From Chryseobacterium taklimakanense (GTDB lineage: Bacteria; Bacteroidota; Bacteroidia; Flavobacteriales; Weeksellaceae), in the NCBI RefSeq assembly GCF_900187185.1, contig NZ_LT906465.1, positions 682,001 to 746,000 of the forward strand: 64,000 nucleotides of DNA. The letters are read 5' to 3'. Of the stretch, positions 45,010-52,980 are shown in pieces. Numbering within the stretch: the stretch's first letter is position 1; each line of letters begins with the position of its first letter. The position numbers and the translations under genes are program-made. Under the pieces are notes generated by a model. That model did no database searches and was not told the origin of the DNA. It worked only from the letters and a program-made list of their open reading frames with translations.

Positions 45010-45044
45010 TTTTGTCTAAACTTTTGGGTGCAGTCTAAAAATCT

Positions 45045-45050
45045 CCGGGA
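45045..45050 (-). terminator. gcvP terminator, split by the IS element (right half-stem)
   Basis: CCGGGA here and TCCCGG at 43602-43607 form a 6-bp stem once the IS is removed, with a 7-nt loop and a T run on the minus strand (A run at 43595-43601). This is a normal terminator 24 bp after gcvP. The insertion puts the two arms 1.44 kb apart. Confidence 0.7.
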
Positions 45051-45073
45051 CTCATATTATAGCAAAATTAATT

Positions 45074-47929
45074 TTACATATACGCTTCAATCGGCTCACA
45101 GGTACAGACCAGATTTCTGTCGCCATACGCTTCATCAACTCTGGAAACGGATGCGAAGAATTTATGGTCGCGAACCCAATCCAAAGGATAAGCCGCTTTT
45201 TCTCTGCTGTACGGTTTATCCCACGAATCTGAAATCACCACCTGTTCCGTGTGCGGTGCATTTTTCAAAACGTTGTTATCGGCCGGCATATCACCGTTGG
45301 CGATTTCATCGATTTCTTTTTTAATGCTGATCAGCGCTTCTGCAAAACGGTCGATTTCTTCCTTGCTTTCAGACTCTGTAGGTTCGATCATTAAAGTTCC
45401 GGCAACCGGGAAGGAAACCGTCGGCGCGTGGAACCCGTAATCCATCAAACGTTTGGCCACATCAGCCACTTCAATTCCAAGAGATTTAAACTGGCGGAAA
45501 TCTACGATACATTCGTGAGCCACCCTTCCGTTTTCGTTTTGGTAAAGGATTGGGTAATGCTCCGCTAAAACTTCTTTCAGATAATTCGCATTCAAAATTG
45601 CGTGCTCTGTTGATTTTTTCAGACCTTCAGTGCCAAGCATCTTGATGTAAGCGTAAGAAATATTCAGAACCAAAGCAGAACCGTAAGGCGCCGCTGAAAT
45701 TCCTTCAAGAGCCTGTTTTCCTCCTGTTTTGATATTTGGATTTGAAGGAAGGAACGGCACTAAATGCGCCGCAACGCAAATAGGACCAACACCTGGGCCG
45801 CCGCCGCCGTGCGGAATCGCAAAAGTCTTGTGAAGATTCAGGTGACAAACATCGGCACCGATATTGCCGGGACTGGTGTATCCAACCTGTGCATTCATAT
45901 TGGCGCCATCCATATACACCTGGCCGCCGTTATCGTGAATTACTTTGATGATTTCTTTGATATTTGCATCGAAGAAGCCGTAGGTCGAAGGATAAGTAAT
46001 CATTGCTGCAGCAAGGTTATCCCTGTGCTCTTCAGCTTTTGCCTGCCAGTCAGCCGGATCGATTTCTCCGTTTTCAAGGTTTTTACAAACCACTACTTTC
46101 ATCCCTGCCAAAACAGCAGAAGCCGGATTGGTACCGTGTGCAGACTGCGGAATCAGTACGATATTTCTGTGTCCCTGTCCGTTAGCGGCATGATAAGCCC
46201 TGATGACCATGAGGCCTGCATATTCTCCCTGAGCACCTGAATTTGGCTGAAGCGAAGTACCCGCAAATCCAGTAATTTCAGAAAGGTCTTTTTCAAGCTC
46301 CCGGATCATTTCCTGGTAACCGCCCGCCTGTTCCGTAGGTACAAACGGATGGATATTTCCCCATTCGCCCCAGGACAGAGGCAGCATTTGAGTTGCTGCG
46401 TTCAGTTTCATCGTACATGATCCCAGAGAAATCATGGAATGTGTAAGCGAAAGGTCTTTTCTTTCCAAACGCTTACTGTAGCGCATGAGTTCAGTTTCCG
46501 TGTGATATTTATTGAAGACCTCTTCAGTGAGAATTTCATCTTTCCGGAGAAGTTCAGAAGGAATGGTGTACTCTTCTTTTAATTCAAGTTTAAAGGCCTG
46601 CTTTTCCTTGAAATTTGCAAAACCTTCAACCAGATAATTCAGCTTGTTAACGGTGGTGCTTTCGTTGATGGCAATACTTACCACCCCTTCTGTAAAATAA
46701 TTCAGATTGATCCTTCTGTCGCGCATCATACGCGTCAGCTTTGCTTTTTCGTCCTCGTGAAGTCTGATTTTCACGGTATCAAAAACAGGTTCTTCCACCA
46801 CATCATAACCTAAAGCTTTTAAGGCGCCAGCCAGAGCATTGGTTTTAAAATGAATCTGGTCAGCAATATATTGAAGGCCTTTTGGACCGTGGTACACCGC
46901 GTACATACCCGCCATCACCGCCAAAAGAACCTGAGCAGTACAGATATTTGAAGTTGCTCTTTCTCTTTTGATGTGCTGTTCCCTGGTTTGAAGCGCCATT
47001 CTCAATGCGCGTCTTCCGTAAGCATCCTGTGAAACCCCGATAATTCTTCCCGGGATGTCGCGTTTATAATCATCTTTACAAGCAAAAAATGCCGCGTGCG
47101 GGCCACCGTAACCCATCGGGATGCCGAACCTTTGGGAAGTTCCCACGGCACAGTCAGCACCCATCTCTGCAGGAGATTTCAGTTTTACCAACGCTAAAAT
47201 ATCGCAGGCCACTGCTACCTGAAGATGATGCTCCTTGTAAGATTGAATGTCTTCTGAATAGTCTAAAACAATTCCGTTTTTACCCGGATACTGCAATAAA
47301 ACTCCAAAATAGTTTTCGTTGAACTGGTGTGTTTTGTGGTTTCCGACAATCACTTCGATTCCCAAACCTTCGGCTTTGGTTTTCAGCACCGCAACCGTTT
47401 GCGGCAACACGAGGTCTGAAACGAAGAATTTATTGGCATTTTTTTTCTGCTCTCTGGTTCTGCTTCCGAAGAACATACTCATCGCTTCTGCGGCTGCAGT
47501 GGATTCATCCAAAAGTGACGCATTTGCCAGCGGAAAACCGGTCAGGTTGGCAATTACCGTCTGATAATTTAGAAGTGCCTCCAGCCTTCCCTGTGCAATT
47601 TCAGCCTGATATGGTGTGTAAGCCGTGTACCATGAAGGATTTTCAAAAATATTTCTTTTAATAGCCGACGGCAAAATCGTATTGTTATAACCAAAACCGA
47701 TATAGTTCGCGAAATCCGCATTTTTACTTGCCAAAGCTTTGGAATGGCGCAGCATTTCATACTCAGAAAGTGCTCTGGAAATATTGAGTTCTTTTTCTAA
47801 ACGGATCGAATCTGGAATGGTCTGCGAAATCAGTTCATCTACTCCGGAAACACCAACTTTCTCAAGCATAGCCTTTTTGTCAGCTTCGTTCATCGAGATG
47901 TGGCGGTTCACAAACATTGTTGTATTCAT
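45074..47929 (-). CDS. gcvP: Glycine dehydrogenase (decarboxylating), P-protein of the glycine cleavage system
   Basis: A 951-residue PLP enzyme that decarboxylates glycine and passes the aminomethyl group to lipoyl-GcvH. Both P-protein halves are present in one chain. The PLP Lys is in HLNLHKTFAIPHGGGGPG (about 700-717), and the glycine-rich GTSQRFGIPMGYGGPHAAFF is in the N-terminal half. The length matches the single-chain form. gcvT and gcvH are not in the window. A promoter of TTG (47997-47999) with a 20-nt spacer and TATTTTTA (47969-47976) lies upstream. The transcript should normally end at the terminator now disrupted by the IS. Confidence 0.97.
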   Translation of the reverse strand: MNTTMFVNRHISMNEADKKAMLEKVGVSGVDELISQTIPDSIRLEKELNISRALSEYEMLRHSKALASKNADFANYIGFGYNNTILPSAIKRNIFENPSWYTAYTPYQAEIAQGRLEALLNYQTVIANLTGFPLANASLLDESTAAAEAMSMFFGSRTREQKKNANKFFVSDLVLPQTVAVLKTKAEGLGIEVIVGNHKTHQFNENYFGVLLQYPGKNGIVLDYSEDIQSYKEHHLQVAVACDILALVKLKSPAEMGADCAVGTSQRFGIPMGYGGPHAAFFACKDDYKRDIPGRIIGVSQDAYGRRALRMALQTREQHIKRERATSNICTAQVLLAVMAGMYAVYHGPKGLQYIADQIHFKTNALAGALKALGYDVVEEPVFDTVKIRLHEDEKAKLTRMMRDRRINLNYFTEGVVSIAINESTTVNKLNYLVEGFANFKEKQAFKLELKEEYTIPSELLRKDEILTEEVFNKYHTETELMRYSKRLERKDLSLTHSMISLGSCTMKLNAATQMLPLSWGEWGNIHPFVPTEQAGGYQEMIRELEKDLSEITGFAGTSLQPNSGAQGEYAGLMVIRAYHAANGQGHRNIVLIPQSAHGTNPASAVLAGMKVVVCKNLENGEIDPADWQAKAEEHRDNLAAAMITYPSTYGFFDANIKEIIKVIHDNGGQVYMDGANMNAQVGYTSPGNIGADVCHLNLHKTFAIPHGGGGPGVGPICVAAHLVPFLPSNPNIKTGGKQALEGISAAPYGSALVLNISYAYIKMLGTEGLKKSTEHAILNANYLKEVLAEHYPILYQNENGRVAHECIVDFRQFKSLGIEVADVAKRLMDYGFHAPTVSFPVAGTLMIEPTESESKEEIDRFAEALISIKKEIDEIANGDMPADNNVLKNAPHTEQVVISDSWDKPYSREKAAYPLDWVRDHKFFASVSRVDEAYGDRNLVCTCEPIEAYM

Positions 47930-47968
47930 ACTTTTTATTTGATTATTTTTTATCAGAAAAATGATGTG

Positions 47969-47999
47969 TAAAAATACGATTTTTTGGTGTGACTGACAA
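47969..47999 (-). promoter_or_regulatory. Promoter of gcvP
   Basis: TTG (complement of 47997-47999), a 20-nt spacer and TATTTTTA (complement of 47969-47976). The final G of the consensus is A here. The leader would be about 35-40 nt. Confidence 0.5.
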
Positions 48000-48042
48000 C
48001 GGGATTTTTTATGCCAAAAGTCGCCAGAATGATCAATTATTA

Positions 48043-48074
48043 TTTTGATTAATTCTAAATTAGATTTATCTTTG
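48043..48074 (+). promoter_or_regulatory. Promoter of the Cys-rich mini-protein gene
   Basis: TTTTG at 48043-48047, a 19-nt spacer and TATCTTTG at 48067-48074. The box ends 4 nt before the ATG at 48079, so the message is probably leaderless. Confidence 0.65.
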
Positions 48075-48078
48075 CATG

Positions 48079-48234
48079 ATGAACCCGCAGATTACGCCAT
48101 TTAAAATTAAACCGTTAGCGCCGGCATTTAATTATTCTACCGAGGAAATGTTTTGTGATAAAAAGAAATGCTGCAAAAAATTCAAGAAAGGCAAGCGTTG
48201 TAAAAAATGTCCGGGACGGCTGAAAATGGCTTAG
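48079..48234 (+). CDS. Cys/Lys-rich mini-protein, unknown function
   Basis: A 51-residue protein. The N-terminal half is MNPQITPFKIKPLAPAFNYS; the second half is extremely basic with five Cys: CDKKKCCKKFKKGKRCKKC. The Cys pattern could bind a metal ion, and the basic charge suggests a nucleic-acid or ribosome partner; both are inferences. Two adjacent ATG codons are possible (48076 and 48079). The promoter geometry favours the second, as transcription should begin at about 48079. I recall similar short proteins in other flavobacteria but cannot verify it here. Confidence 0.7.
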   Translation: MNPQITPFKIKPLAPAFNYSTEEMFCDKKKCCKKFKKGKRCKKCPGRLKMA

Positions 48235-48254
48235 AATTCTTTAAAACAAAAAAA

Positions 48255-48902
48255 TCACTTAGTGCTGGTGTAAAGCAGCATGGCAGCAACTGCAAGCAGC
48301 AATACCGCCATCAGTACATATAAAGCTCTGGAGTAATTTGCAGGATTTGCCGGCAGTTTCGGATTGGGCTGAAAAATCTCCTCCGCTTCACTTCTAAATT
48401 TTTCTTTTTCGTTTTCAAAAACCTCTGTTATGGTAATTCCCTGCACGGCGGTACGTCGCAGCAATGAATTGTGGGCATGCAAAAGCAACTGAAATTTTCC
48501 GTCTTTAAACTCCGTAATCCTAAAAGTCCGTTCGCCGTAAGCTTTTTCCAACCCAAAAGGCATTATCTTGACCACATCCGCATTGTTGGTGATCCATTTC
48601 ACGGTAATTTCCTCGCCTTTCACGGCGTGAATCTTATTGGCCGTAAAGGTTTTTATCGCGGGTGGCAAATTACTTCTGAAAGTTTTTTGAAACCCCTCGA
48701 AATTAGAATCGTAGGTCTTGCGCAGTTCACTGTCGCTTAAAGTGTCGTAAGCCTCCTGCACTTCCCGGAAACGGTTCTCGAAAAATCCGTCATCCGCATT
48801 TTTGTCGGGATGGTATTTCAGCGAAAGCTTGCGATAGGCTTTTTTGATGTCTTCATCAGAAGCATCAGGTTTTACACCAAGAAAATAGTAATAGTCTTTC
48901 AC
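48255..48902 (-). CDS. J-domain protein with C-terminal membrane anchor
   Basis: A 215-residue protein with a J domain at 1-65 ([20 protein letters not shown], then the HPD motif in KYHPDKN), needed to stimulate DnaK ATPase. A middle domain (about 80-160, with [20 protein letters not shown]) and a single TM helix near the C-terminus (about 191-212) follow. It is not full DnaJ: no Gly/Phe region or zinc finger. It probably recruits DnaK to the inner membrane. The start is GTG at 48900-48902, supported by a TAAATTTG box at 48919-48926. Confidence 0.85.
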   Translation of the reverse strand: MKDYYYFLGVKPDASDEDIKKAYRKLSLKYHPDKNADDGFFENRFREVQEAYDTLSDSELRKTYDSNFEGFQKTFRSNLPPAIKTFTANKIHAVKGEEITVKWITNNADVVKIMPFGLEKAYGERTFRITEFKDGKFQLLLHAHNSLLRRTAVQGITITEVFENEKEKFRSEAEEIFQPNPKLPANPANYSRALYVLMAVLLLAVAAMLLYTSTK

Positions 48903-49228
48903 AAATGAGGTTGTGAGGCAAATTTAATAAAAAGATGCGGTTGAGTGGTTGTAATTTAGTGGTTGAGTGGTTGAGTGGTTGGGTGGTGGAGTGGTTGAAT
49001 GGTATTGTAATTTAGTAAATGGTGATTTTTTTTGTGGGCTGAAGGGGCGAAACGTGATCGACAGTCCCGATTGGAGCATCTGTTTGAGCTCTTTTTGTTT
49101 TTTTGGGGTTTAAGAGTTGGGGAAAAAACAAAAAAGCGAGTGCGGAAAGCGGGTCCGTGAGGCCAACTGATACGCCTGTCGTCTTGCTCCTAAAAAATTC
49201 GTAAATTAGATTTTTAATTCACCAGACG
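48903..49228. other. Gene-free gap with 8-bp repeats and an inverted-repeat element
   Basis: 48940-49020 repeats the GTGGTTGA/GTGGTTTA unit also seen at 14465-14625. 49045-49195 holds an element with TCTTTTTGTTTTTTTGGGG and, about 15 bp later, GGGGAAAAAACAAAAAAGCG, an imperfect inverted pair, with CGACAGTCCCGATTGGAGC and GTGCGGAAAGCGGGTC. I recall this kind of element between genes in Chryseobacterium. No gene seen. Confidence 0.55.
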
Positions 49229-50293
49229 ATGAATCCTACAGGAAACGGCGACATCAAAATCTCGAAAAAGAAAATTCATTATCCCATCAATGACGACTTA
49301 ATGGGCTATCTTGATGAGTTTCATCGCACTATGAAATCGCCGGTATTGTACGAAGATTTGATGCGCTTTACCGATCACTGGCCGATCCTGGACAGCCAGG
49401 GGAAAGATACGCTTTGGGAAGGCGTTATGTACCATCATCACGAACAGGATGAGATTAACAGCGGCCTGCTGAAGATTTACCAAAGGCTGCGTAGCGACGG
49501 CAACGAGGAAGCCACGCATCACCTTACGGTAGACAGTATCGATTACTGCACGTTTGGAAATTCGCGCCCGTTCCGGATTAAAATCCGTAATCTGGATAAT
49601 GATATTCACGATTATTTTTACGTGAAAAAAGCCGATGCATCACGGATCTACGGCCTGGAACTGGAGTATCTGCTCTCGCCAAACCGAGTCTATTTTCTGG
49701 TTTATAAAAACACGCTGATTGAAGAGCATATTTCTGGAATCCCGGGAGATGTTTTTTTGGACCGGTATGTGAACGAATACAGCAACAAAAAGAGGATTGC
49801 CAAGGAGTTTGTAAAGTTTAATGAGCGGTGTTTCCTGCGACTGCTCGGCGACCAGAGATCTTATAACTTTGTGATTGAAATGACCCCGGATTTTGATGAG
49901 GTGAAGTATAGAATCCGCAGCATAGATTTTGACCAGCAGTGCTATGAAGGCAGAATGAACACGTACAAGCCCCAATTTTTCAGAGAAAATCTGGATTATG
50001 TGAAGTTTGTTTCAGAAAATATCGAGGAATCATCGATCATACAATACCAAAAAGAGGAACGCTCGCTGATGGCGAAACGAATGATTGTAGGCGCTGAAAG
50101 GCTAAAAAAATTAATGGCCATCATGAAGGAAGACACCATTGCTCCCGCCGAAAAAACTGAGCAACTGAAACATGAGATCTTCAACTACCTGCACGATAAT
50201 TCGCTGAAAAAGTGCCAAACGATGGGCGATATCATGGATGTAATCCTGAATTTTACGCTCCGCAATTACCAGAGTGAACTGAGTGAGAAGTAA
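49229..50293 (+). CDS. Unknown protein with protein-kinase-like sequence pattern
   Basis: A 354-residue soluble protein I cannot assign to a named family. Its motif order resembles the protein-kinase/aminoglycoside-phosphotransferase fold: a lysine strand DYFYVKKADAS (about 128-138), an acidic helix YGLELEYLL (141-149), a hinge-like LIEEHISGIPGD (163-174), a catalytic-loop-like LGDQRSYN (206-213) with Asp and Asn spaced as in APH enzymes, and IRSIDFDQ (229-236) in the metal-binding Asp position. The Gly-rich P-loop is not evident. The C-terminal part (about 280-354) is helical. The kinase link is an inference from motifs only. Confidence 0.7.
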   Translation: MNPTGNGDIKISKKKIHYPINDDLMGYLDEFHRTMKSPVLYEDLMRFTDHWPILDSQGKDTLWEGVMYHHHEQDEINSGLLKIYQRLRSDGNEEATHHLTVDSIDYCTFGNSRPFRIKIRNLDNDIHDYFYVKKADASRIYGLELEYLLSPNRVYFLVYKNTLIEEHISGIPGDVFLDRYVNEYSNKKRIAKEFVKFNERCFLRLLGDQRSYNFVIEMTPDFDEVKYRIRSIDFDQQCYEGRMNTYKPQFFRENLDYVKFVSENIEESSIIQYQKEERSLMAKRMIVGAERLKKLMAIMKEDTIAPAEKTEQLKHEIFNYLHDNSLKKCQTMGDIMDVILNFTLRNYQSELSEK

Positions 50294-50355
50294 ATCGGCG
50301 GCAAACCGGGCTAGGTTTGCCGCCGCTCATAATTGCCAGAAGTTGTGCCGGATAT

Positions 50356-50798
50356 TTACTCACTTTCCGCAAGTTCTTTTATTTTTTCAAACGCCCGGTG
50401 AAAAGCGTTTTTCATATAATCCTCATACTCCTGCATTGTTTGCGTTTTGGCGGTAAGTTTGGTATAACCGGGAAATTCGGTGAGGATATATTTTTCCTGC
50501 GCGCCGCTCCATTCTGCGACTTCTTTGGTGTTGAACACTTCCTCGCCATCTTTCAGAGAACCAAGATGCTTGAAAACCACTTCAAAAGGCGCATTGAGTG
50601 TTTCGATTGTAGAAAGCATACCGTTTTTGCCGGTAGAATCTAGAAAAAGCGTTTTGCCGCCAACCTGCCAGTCGGATTCGTAGTAGACCCTTCTGAGAAA
50701 CAGTTGGCCCACTTCCTGTAAGTACCGTCGTTCCAGAGGATTTGCCAGATTTTTTCTGCAGGTGCTTTGATGTCGGTTTCATGAATTATTGTTACCAT
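50356..50798 (-). pseudogene. SRPBCC/AHSA1-domain protein, frameshifted
   Basis: The minus strand from the ATG at 50798 reads MVTIIHETDIKAPAEKIWQ, a normal AHSA1 start, through SEGS. It then loses frame around 50687, and the rest (YYESDWQVGGKTLFLDS to the stop at 50356) continues in the next frame. A single missing base in the GGGTCTACTA stretch explains it: the total is 443 bp instead of 444. Restored, it would be about 147 residues, like its neighbour at 50826 (139 aa). It may be a true pseudogene or a sequencing error. It lies 28 bp from the next SRPBCC gene and was probably co-transcribed with it. Confidence 0.85.
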
Positions 50799-50825
50799 AT
50801 TTTGTGATTTGGATGTTTAATGTTT

Positions 50826-51245
50826 TTAAGATTCAGCCAGTTCTTTCACTTTTTGGATCATATTTGGATAATTGCTGCTGAAGAAATCTGCAAATTCATC
50901 CAGAGCATTAACCTCGATTTTTAGCTGTGTGCCGTTTGACGATTCTTCCAAAAGATAAGTTTCCCAGGAATTTTCCCAGTCTTGCGGCGACTCTTCCCCA
51001 TCGTTAATCCAACCCAGATGCTGAAATTTCATCTCTTTTTCAGGAATATTTTTCTCGACGAAACTGTACATTCCGTTGCGGTCTTCACCAAAAAAATAAA
51101 TCTTGCTATCCTGCTGAAAATTTCCTTCATAGTAAGAGCAGTTTAAAGTCGGAGCCCATGCTTTGAAAGACTCCTCCTGCCAAAGCGTGTCCCACACTTT
51201 TTCCCGCGTGGCATTAATTTCTGTTTCAAAATTCAGTAGTGGCAT
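50826..51245 (-). CDS. SRPBCC (AHSA1/START-like) domain protein
   Basis: A 139-residue protein with the AHSA1 pattern: NFETEINATREKVWDTLWQEESFKAW at the start, FFGEDRNGMYSFVEKNIPEKEM in the sheet, and the terminal helix FFSSNYPNMIQKVKELA. These helix-grip folds have a hydrophobic ligand cavity, but the ligand is not predictable. It lies between the frameshifted paralogue and the VOC protein, all on one strand with short gaps, which suggests an operon. Confidence 0.85.
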   Translation of the reverse strand: MPLLNFETEINATREKVWDTLWQEESFKAWAPTLNCSYYEGNFQQDSKIYFFGEDRNGMYSFVEKNIPEKEMKFQHLGWINDGEESPQDWENSWETYLLEESSNGTQLKIEVNALDEFADFFSSNYPNMIQKVKELAES

Positions 51246-51277
51246 AGCTAATTTAATTTATGTTTAAATTTTAATGT

Positions 51278-52150
51278 CTAAGGTTTCGAGTTGTAAGCAC
51301 TTTCCAAATCCGCAATTACGATTTTTTTCATCTGCAACATGGCTTCGACCACTTTTTGGGCTTTTTCGGGATGCCTGGAATCGTTCATCAGTTCCAGTAG
51401 CCTTTTCGGAACAATCTGCCAGCTTACGCCAAATTTATCTTTCAGCCAACCGCAGCGGCTTTCTTCACCGCCACCGGCAGTAAGCGAATTCCAGAACTTG
51501 TCGGTTTCATCCTGATTATCAGTCATCACCACGATTGAAATCCCTTCATTGAAATCGAATCTATGGTCGTAGGAATTATCCATACAGAAAAAAGCATAAC
51601 CGTCAAGCTCAAAAGCTGCATGCTGCACATTTTCAGGCACTTCGTGAGCTTCGTTTCCTAAACCTTCGCCATATTTCAGGACGCGGGTGATTTTAGAATT
51701 CGGAAAAATACCAGTGTAAAGCTCCATCGCTTCTAACGCCTTTCCATTGTTTTGGTGAATGAACATGAGGGTTGGCACGATGGTCTGATCACCTTGTTTT
51801 TCGCCGAGGTAAAGCTGCCAGGTAACCCCAAATTTATCACGAACCCAGCCGTATTTTTTACTCCACGGATATTCGCCCAGTTCCATCAGGACAATTCCGT
51901 CGGCTGCAAGCGGTTTCCAATATTTATCGATCTCCTCCTCGGTTTCGCATAAAACCATAAAAGAAATGGAGGCATTTTTTTCAAACTGAGGGCCACCGTT
52001 CAGCAGCATCATTCTTTGTCCAAAAATCTCAATATTGATAACCACTGGCGAATCGACCGCAATCCTGCCACCGAAAATACTGCAGTAGAATTCAGCGGAC
52101 TGCTTGGCATCGCCGTTGTACCAAAGGGAGGGAAAAACATCATTGTTCAC
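51278..52150 (-). CDS. Two-domain VOC (PhnB-like) protein
   Basis: A 290-residue protein made of two PhnB/VOC domains in tandem: PSLWYNGDAKQSAEFYCSIF opens the first and TLMFIHQNNGKALEAMELYT the second. Both have the KFGVSWQI/KFGVTWQL strand at their end. VOC folds include glyoxalases and dioxygenases; no metal-ligand set is clear, so the function is unknown. I set the start at GTG 52148-52150, not at the end of the longer open frame, because a promoter (CAA complement 52193-52195, 19-nt spacer, TAAATTTG at 52166-52173) lies inside the longer version. Confidence 0.82.
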   Translation of the reverse strand: MNNDVFPSLWYNGDAKQSAEFYCSIFGGRIAVDSPVVINIEIFGQRMMLLNGGPQFEKNASISFMVLCETEEEIDKYWKPLAADGIVLMELGEYPWSKKYGWVRDKFGVTWQLYLGEKQGDQTIVPTLMFIHQNNGKALEAMELYTGIFPNSKITRVLKYGEGLGNEAHEVPENVQHAAFELDGYAFFCMDNSYDHRFDFNEGISIVVMTDNQDETDKFWNSLTAGGGEESRCGWLKDKFGVSWQIVPKRLLELMNDSRHPEKAQKVVEAMLQMKKIVIADLESAYNSKP

Positions 52151-52165
52151 AGTAAATCTTTTTCT

Positions 52166-52195
52166 CAAATTTAAGTTTTTAATATTTAAGTGCAA
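52166..52195 (-). promoter_or_regulatory. Promoter of the two-domain VOC gene
   Basis: TTG (complement of 52193-52195), a 19-nt spacer and TAAATTTG (complement of 52166-52173) precede the GTG start by 15 nt. It decides the start choice. Confidence 0.65.
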
Positions 52196-52205
52196 TCTAT
52201 TTTTG

Positions 52206-52361
52206 ATGAGAAAAAAAAGAACCCTTCTCAAAGAAAATGAAAAGGGTCCCGCGAACTCCCAGACAGTGGACAGCCACAGGAAAAATCTGATGCAGAAATT
52301 TGAAGTGAACAAAACGGTCAATCTCCTTCAAAAAGCTAAAGAATTTGGAATTCTGCAGTGA
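52206..52361 (+). CDS. Small basic protein, hypothetical
   Basis: A possible 51-residue protein starting MRKKRTLLKENEKG, rich in Lys/Asn/Glu, ending KEFGILQ. The final 25 residues look helical and amphipathic. It diverges from the VOC gene. A TATTTTTG box directly abuts the ATG (52198-52205), an odd position for a promoter. Composition looks protein-like and distinct from random frames, but I cannot confirm it is translated. Confidence 0.4.
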   Translation: MRKKRTLLKENEKGPANSQTVDSHRKNLMQKFEVNKTVNLLQKAKEFGILQ

Positions 52362-52389
52362 TTACCTAAGTTGATTCATTTATACTTTT

Positions 52390-52980
52390 TTAATCCGCAA
52401 ACTGCTCTAATGAATTTTTAAAATGAAGATACTGATCCCGGTAACGCTCTAAATCTTCGTTTGAAGCGTATTTTATTCCGAAAATTTTATTAATCTGGCC
52501 CTCTATTTCAGAGCTTTCTTCATAGGATCTGAAATAGCTGCCGTCTTTTGCAGCCACACTCCATCTTTTTATGAAAATACCGTTTTGGGTTTCCGCCTTC
52601 GTTTCCAGTATCTTTTCGTTTTGCTGAATTTTAATATCCCCAGGTTTCCCGCTCCACTGCGGCGAAAAAATATAAAACTGAACCTTACCGTCCGGCGAGG
52701 TGAAAAATGCACTGTCAAAACCTTCCGAGCTCGTCGATGATTTCAAGGAATTTTCAACTTTGAAACTGGCGGGATATTCAATGTCAAACCAAGCGCCTTT
52801 GTAAGTGGAATAAGTTAAGATGGTTTTCTCTTCTCCTGCCTTATGCTCATTCACCGCTGAATCCTTCATCATTTCAATCGTATCAACTTTAGATTCCACA
52901 TCGGAATATTCAGTTTTCTTGCAGGAAAAAATGATGATAAAACTGAGAAAAGGAATAAATTTATTTCTGTTTTTCAACAT
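52390..52980 (-). CDS. Lipoprotein, unknown function
   Basis: A 196-residue protein. The signal ends LSFIIIFSC with the likely lipidated Cys at residue 19. The mature part contains YSTYKGAWFDIEYPASFKVE and a beta-rich PsbP-like or LpqN-like feel, but I cannot assign a family. The ATG 52978-52980 is chosen; a TTG upstream would extend it by three residues. It overlaps the upstream SRPBCC gene by 20 bp, so the two are translationally linked. Confidence 0.75.
   Translation of the reverse strand: MLKNRNKFIPFLSFIIIFSCKKTEYSDVESKVDTIEMMKDSAVNEHKAGEEKTILTYSTYKGAWFDIEYPASFKVENSLKSSTSSEGFDSAFFTSPDGKVQFYIFSPQWSGKPGDIKIQQNEKILETKAETQNGIFIKRWSVAAKDGSYFRSYEESSEIEGQINKIFGIKYASNEDLERYRDQYLHFKNSLEQFAD

Larger units (their letters stand above)
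43611..45037 (+). mobile_element. IS3-family insertion sequence (IS150-like group), 1427 bp
   Basis: Terminal inverted repeats are GGACTGCCCCCAAAAAGTTA at the left end (from 43611) and, read inward from 45037, GACTGCACCCAAAAGTTTAG at the right. A 3-bp direct repeat AAA flanks the element (43608-43610 and 45038-45040). It carries two overlapping transposase frames joined by a slippery site. It is inserted in the loop of a terminator hairpin downstream of gcvP: TCCCGG at 43602-43607 and CCGGGA at 45045-45050 would join on excision. Both frames are intact, so it may be active. Confidence 0.93.

Noticed and set aside
50582-50782. A separate 66-residue gene on the minus strand
   Set aside because: It is a third frame across the broken SRPBCC gene and has no family features.
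52104-52205. Longer N-terminus for the small protein at 52206
   Set aside because: The upstream part is antisense to the VOC gene and its promoter and looks like non-coding Phe/Leu-rich text.
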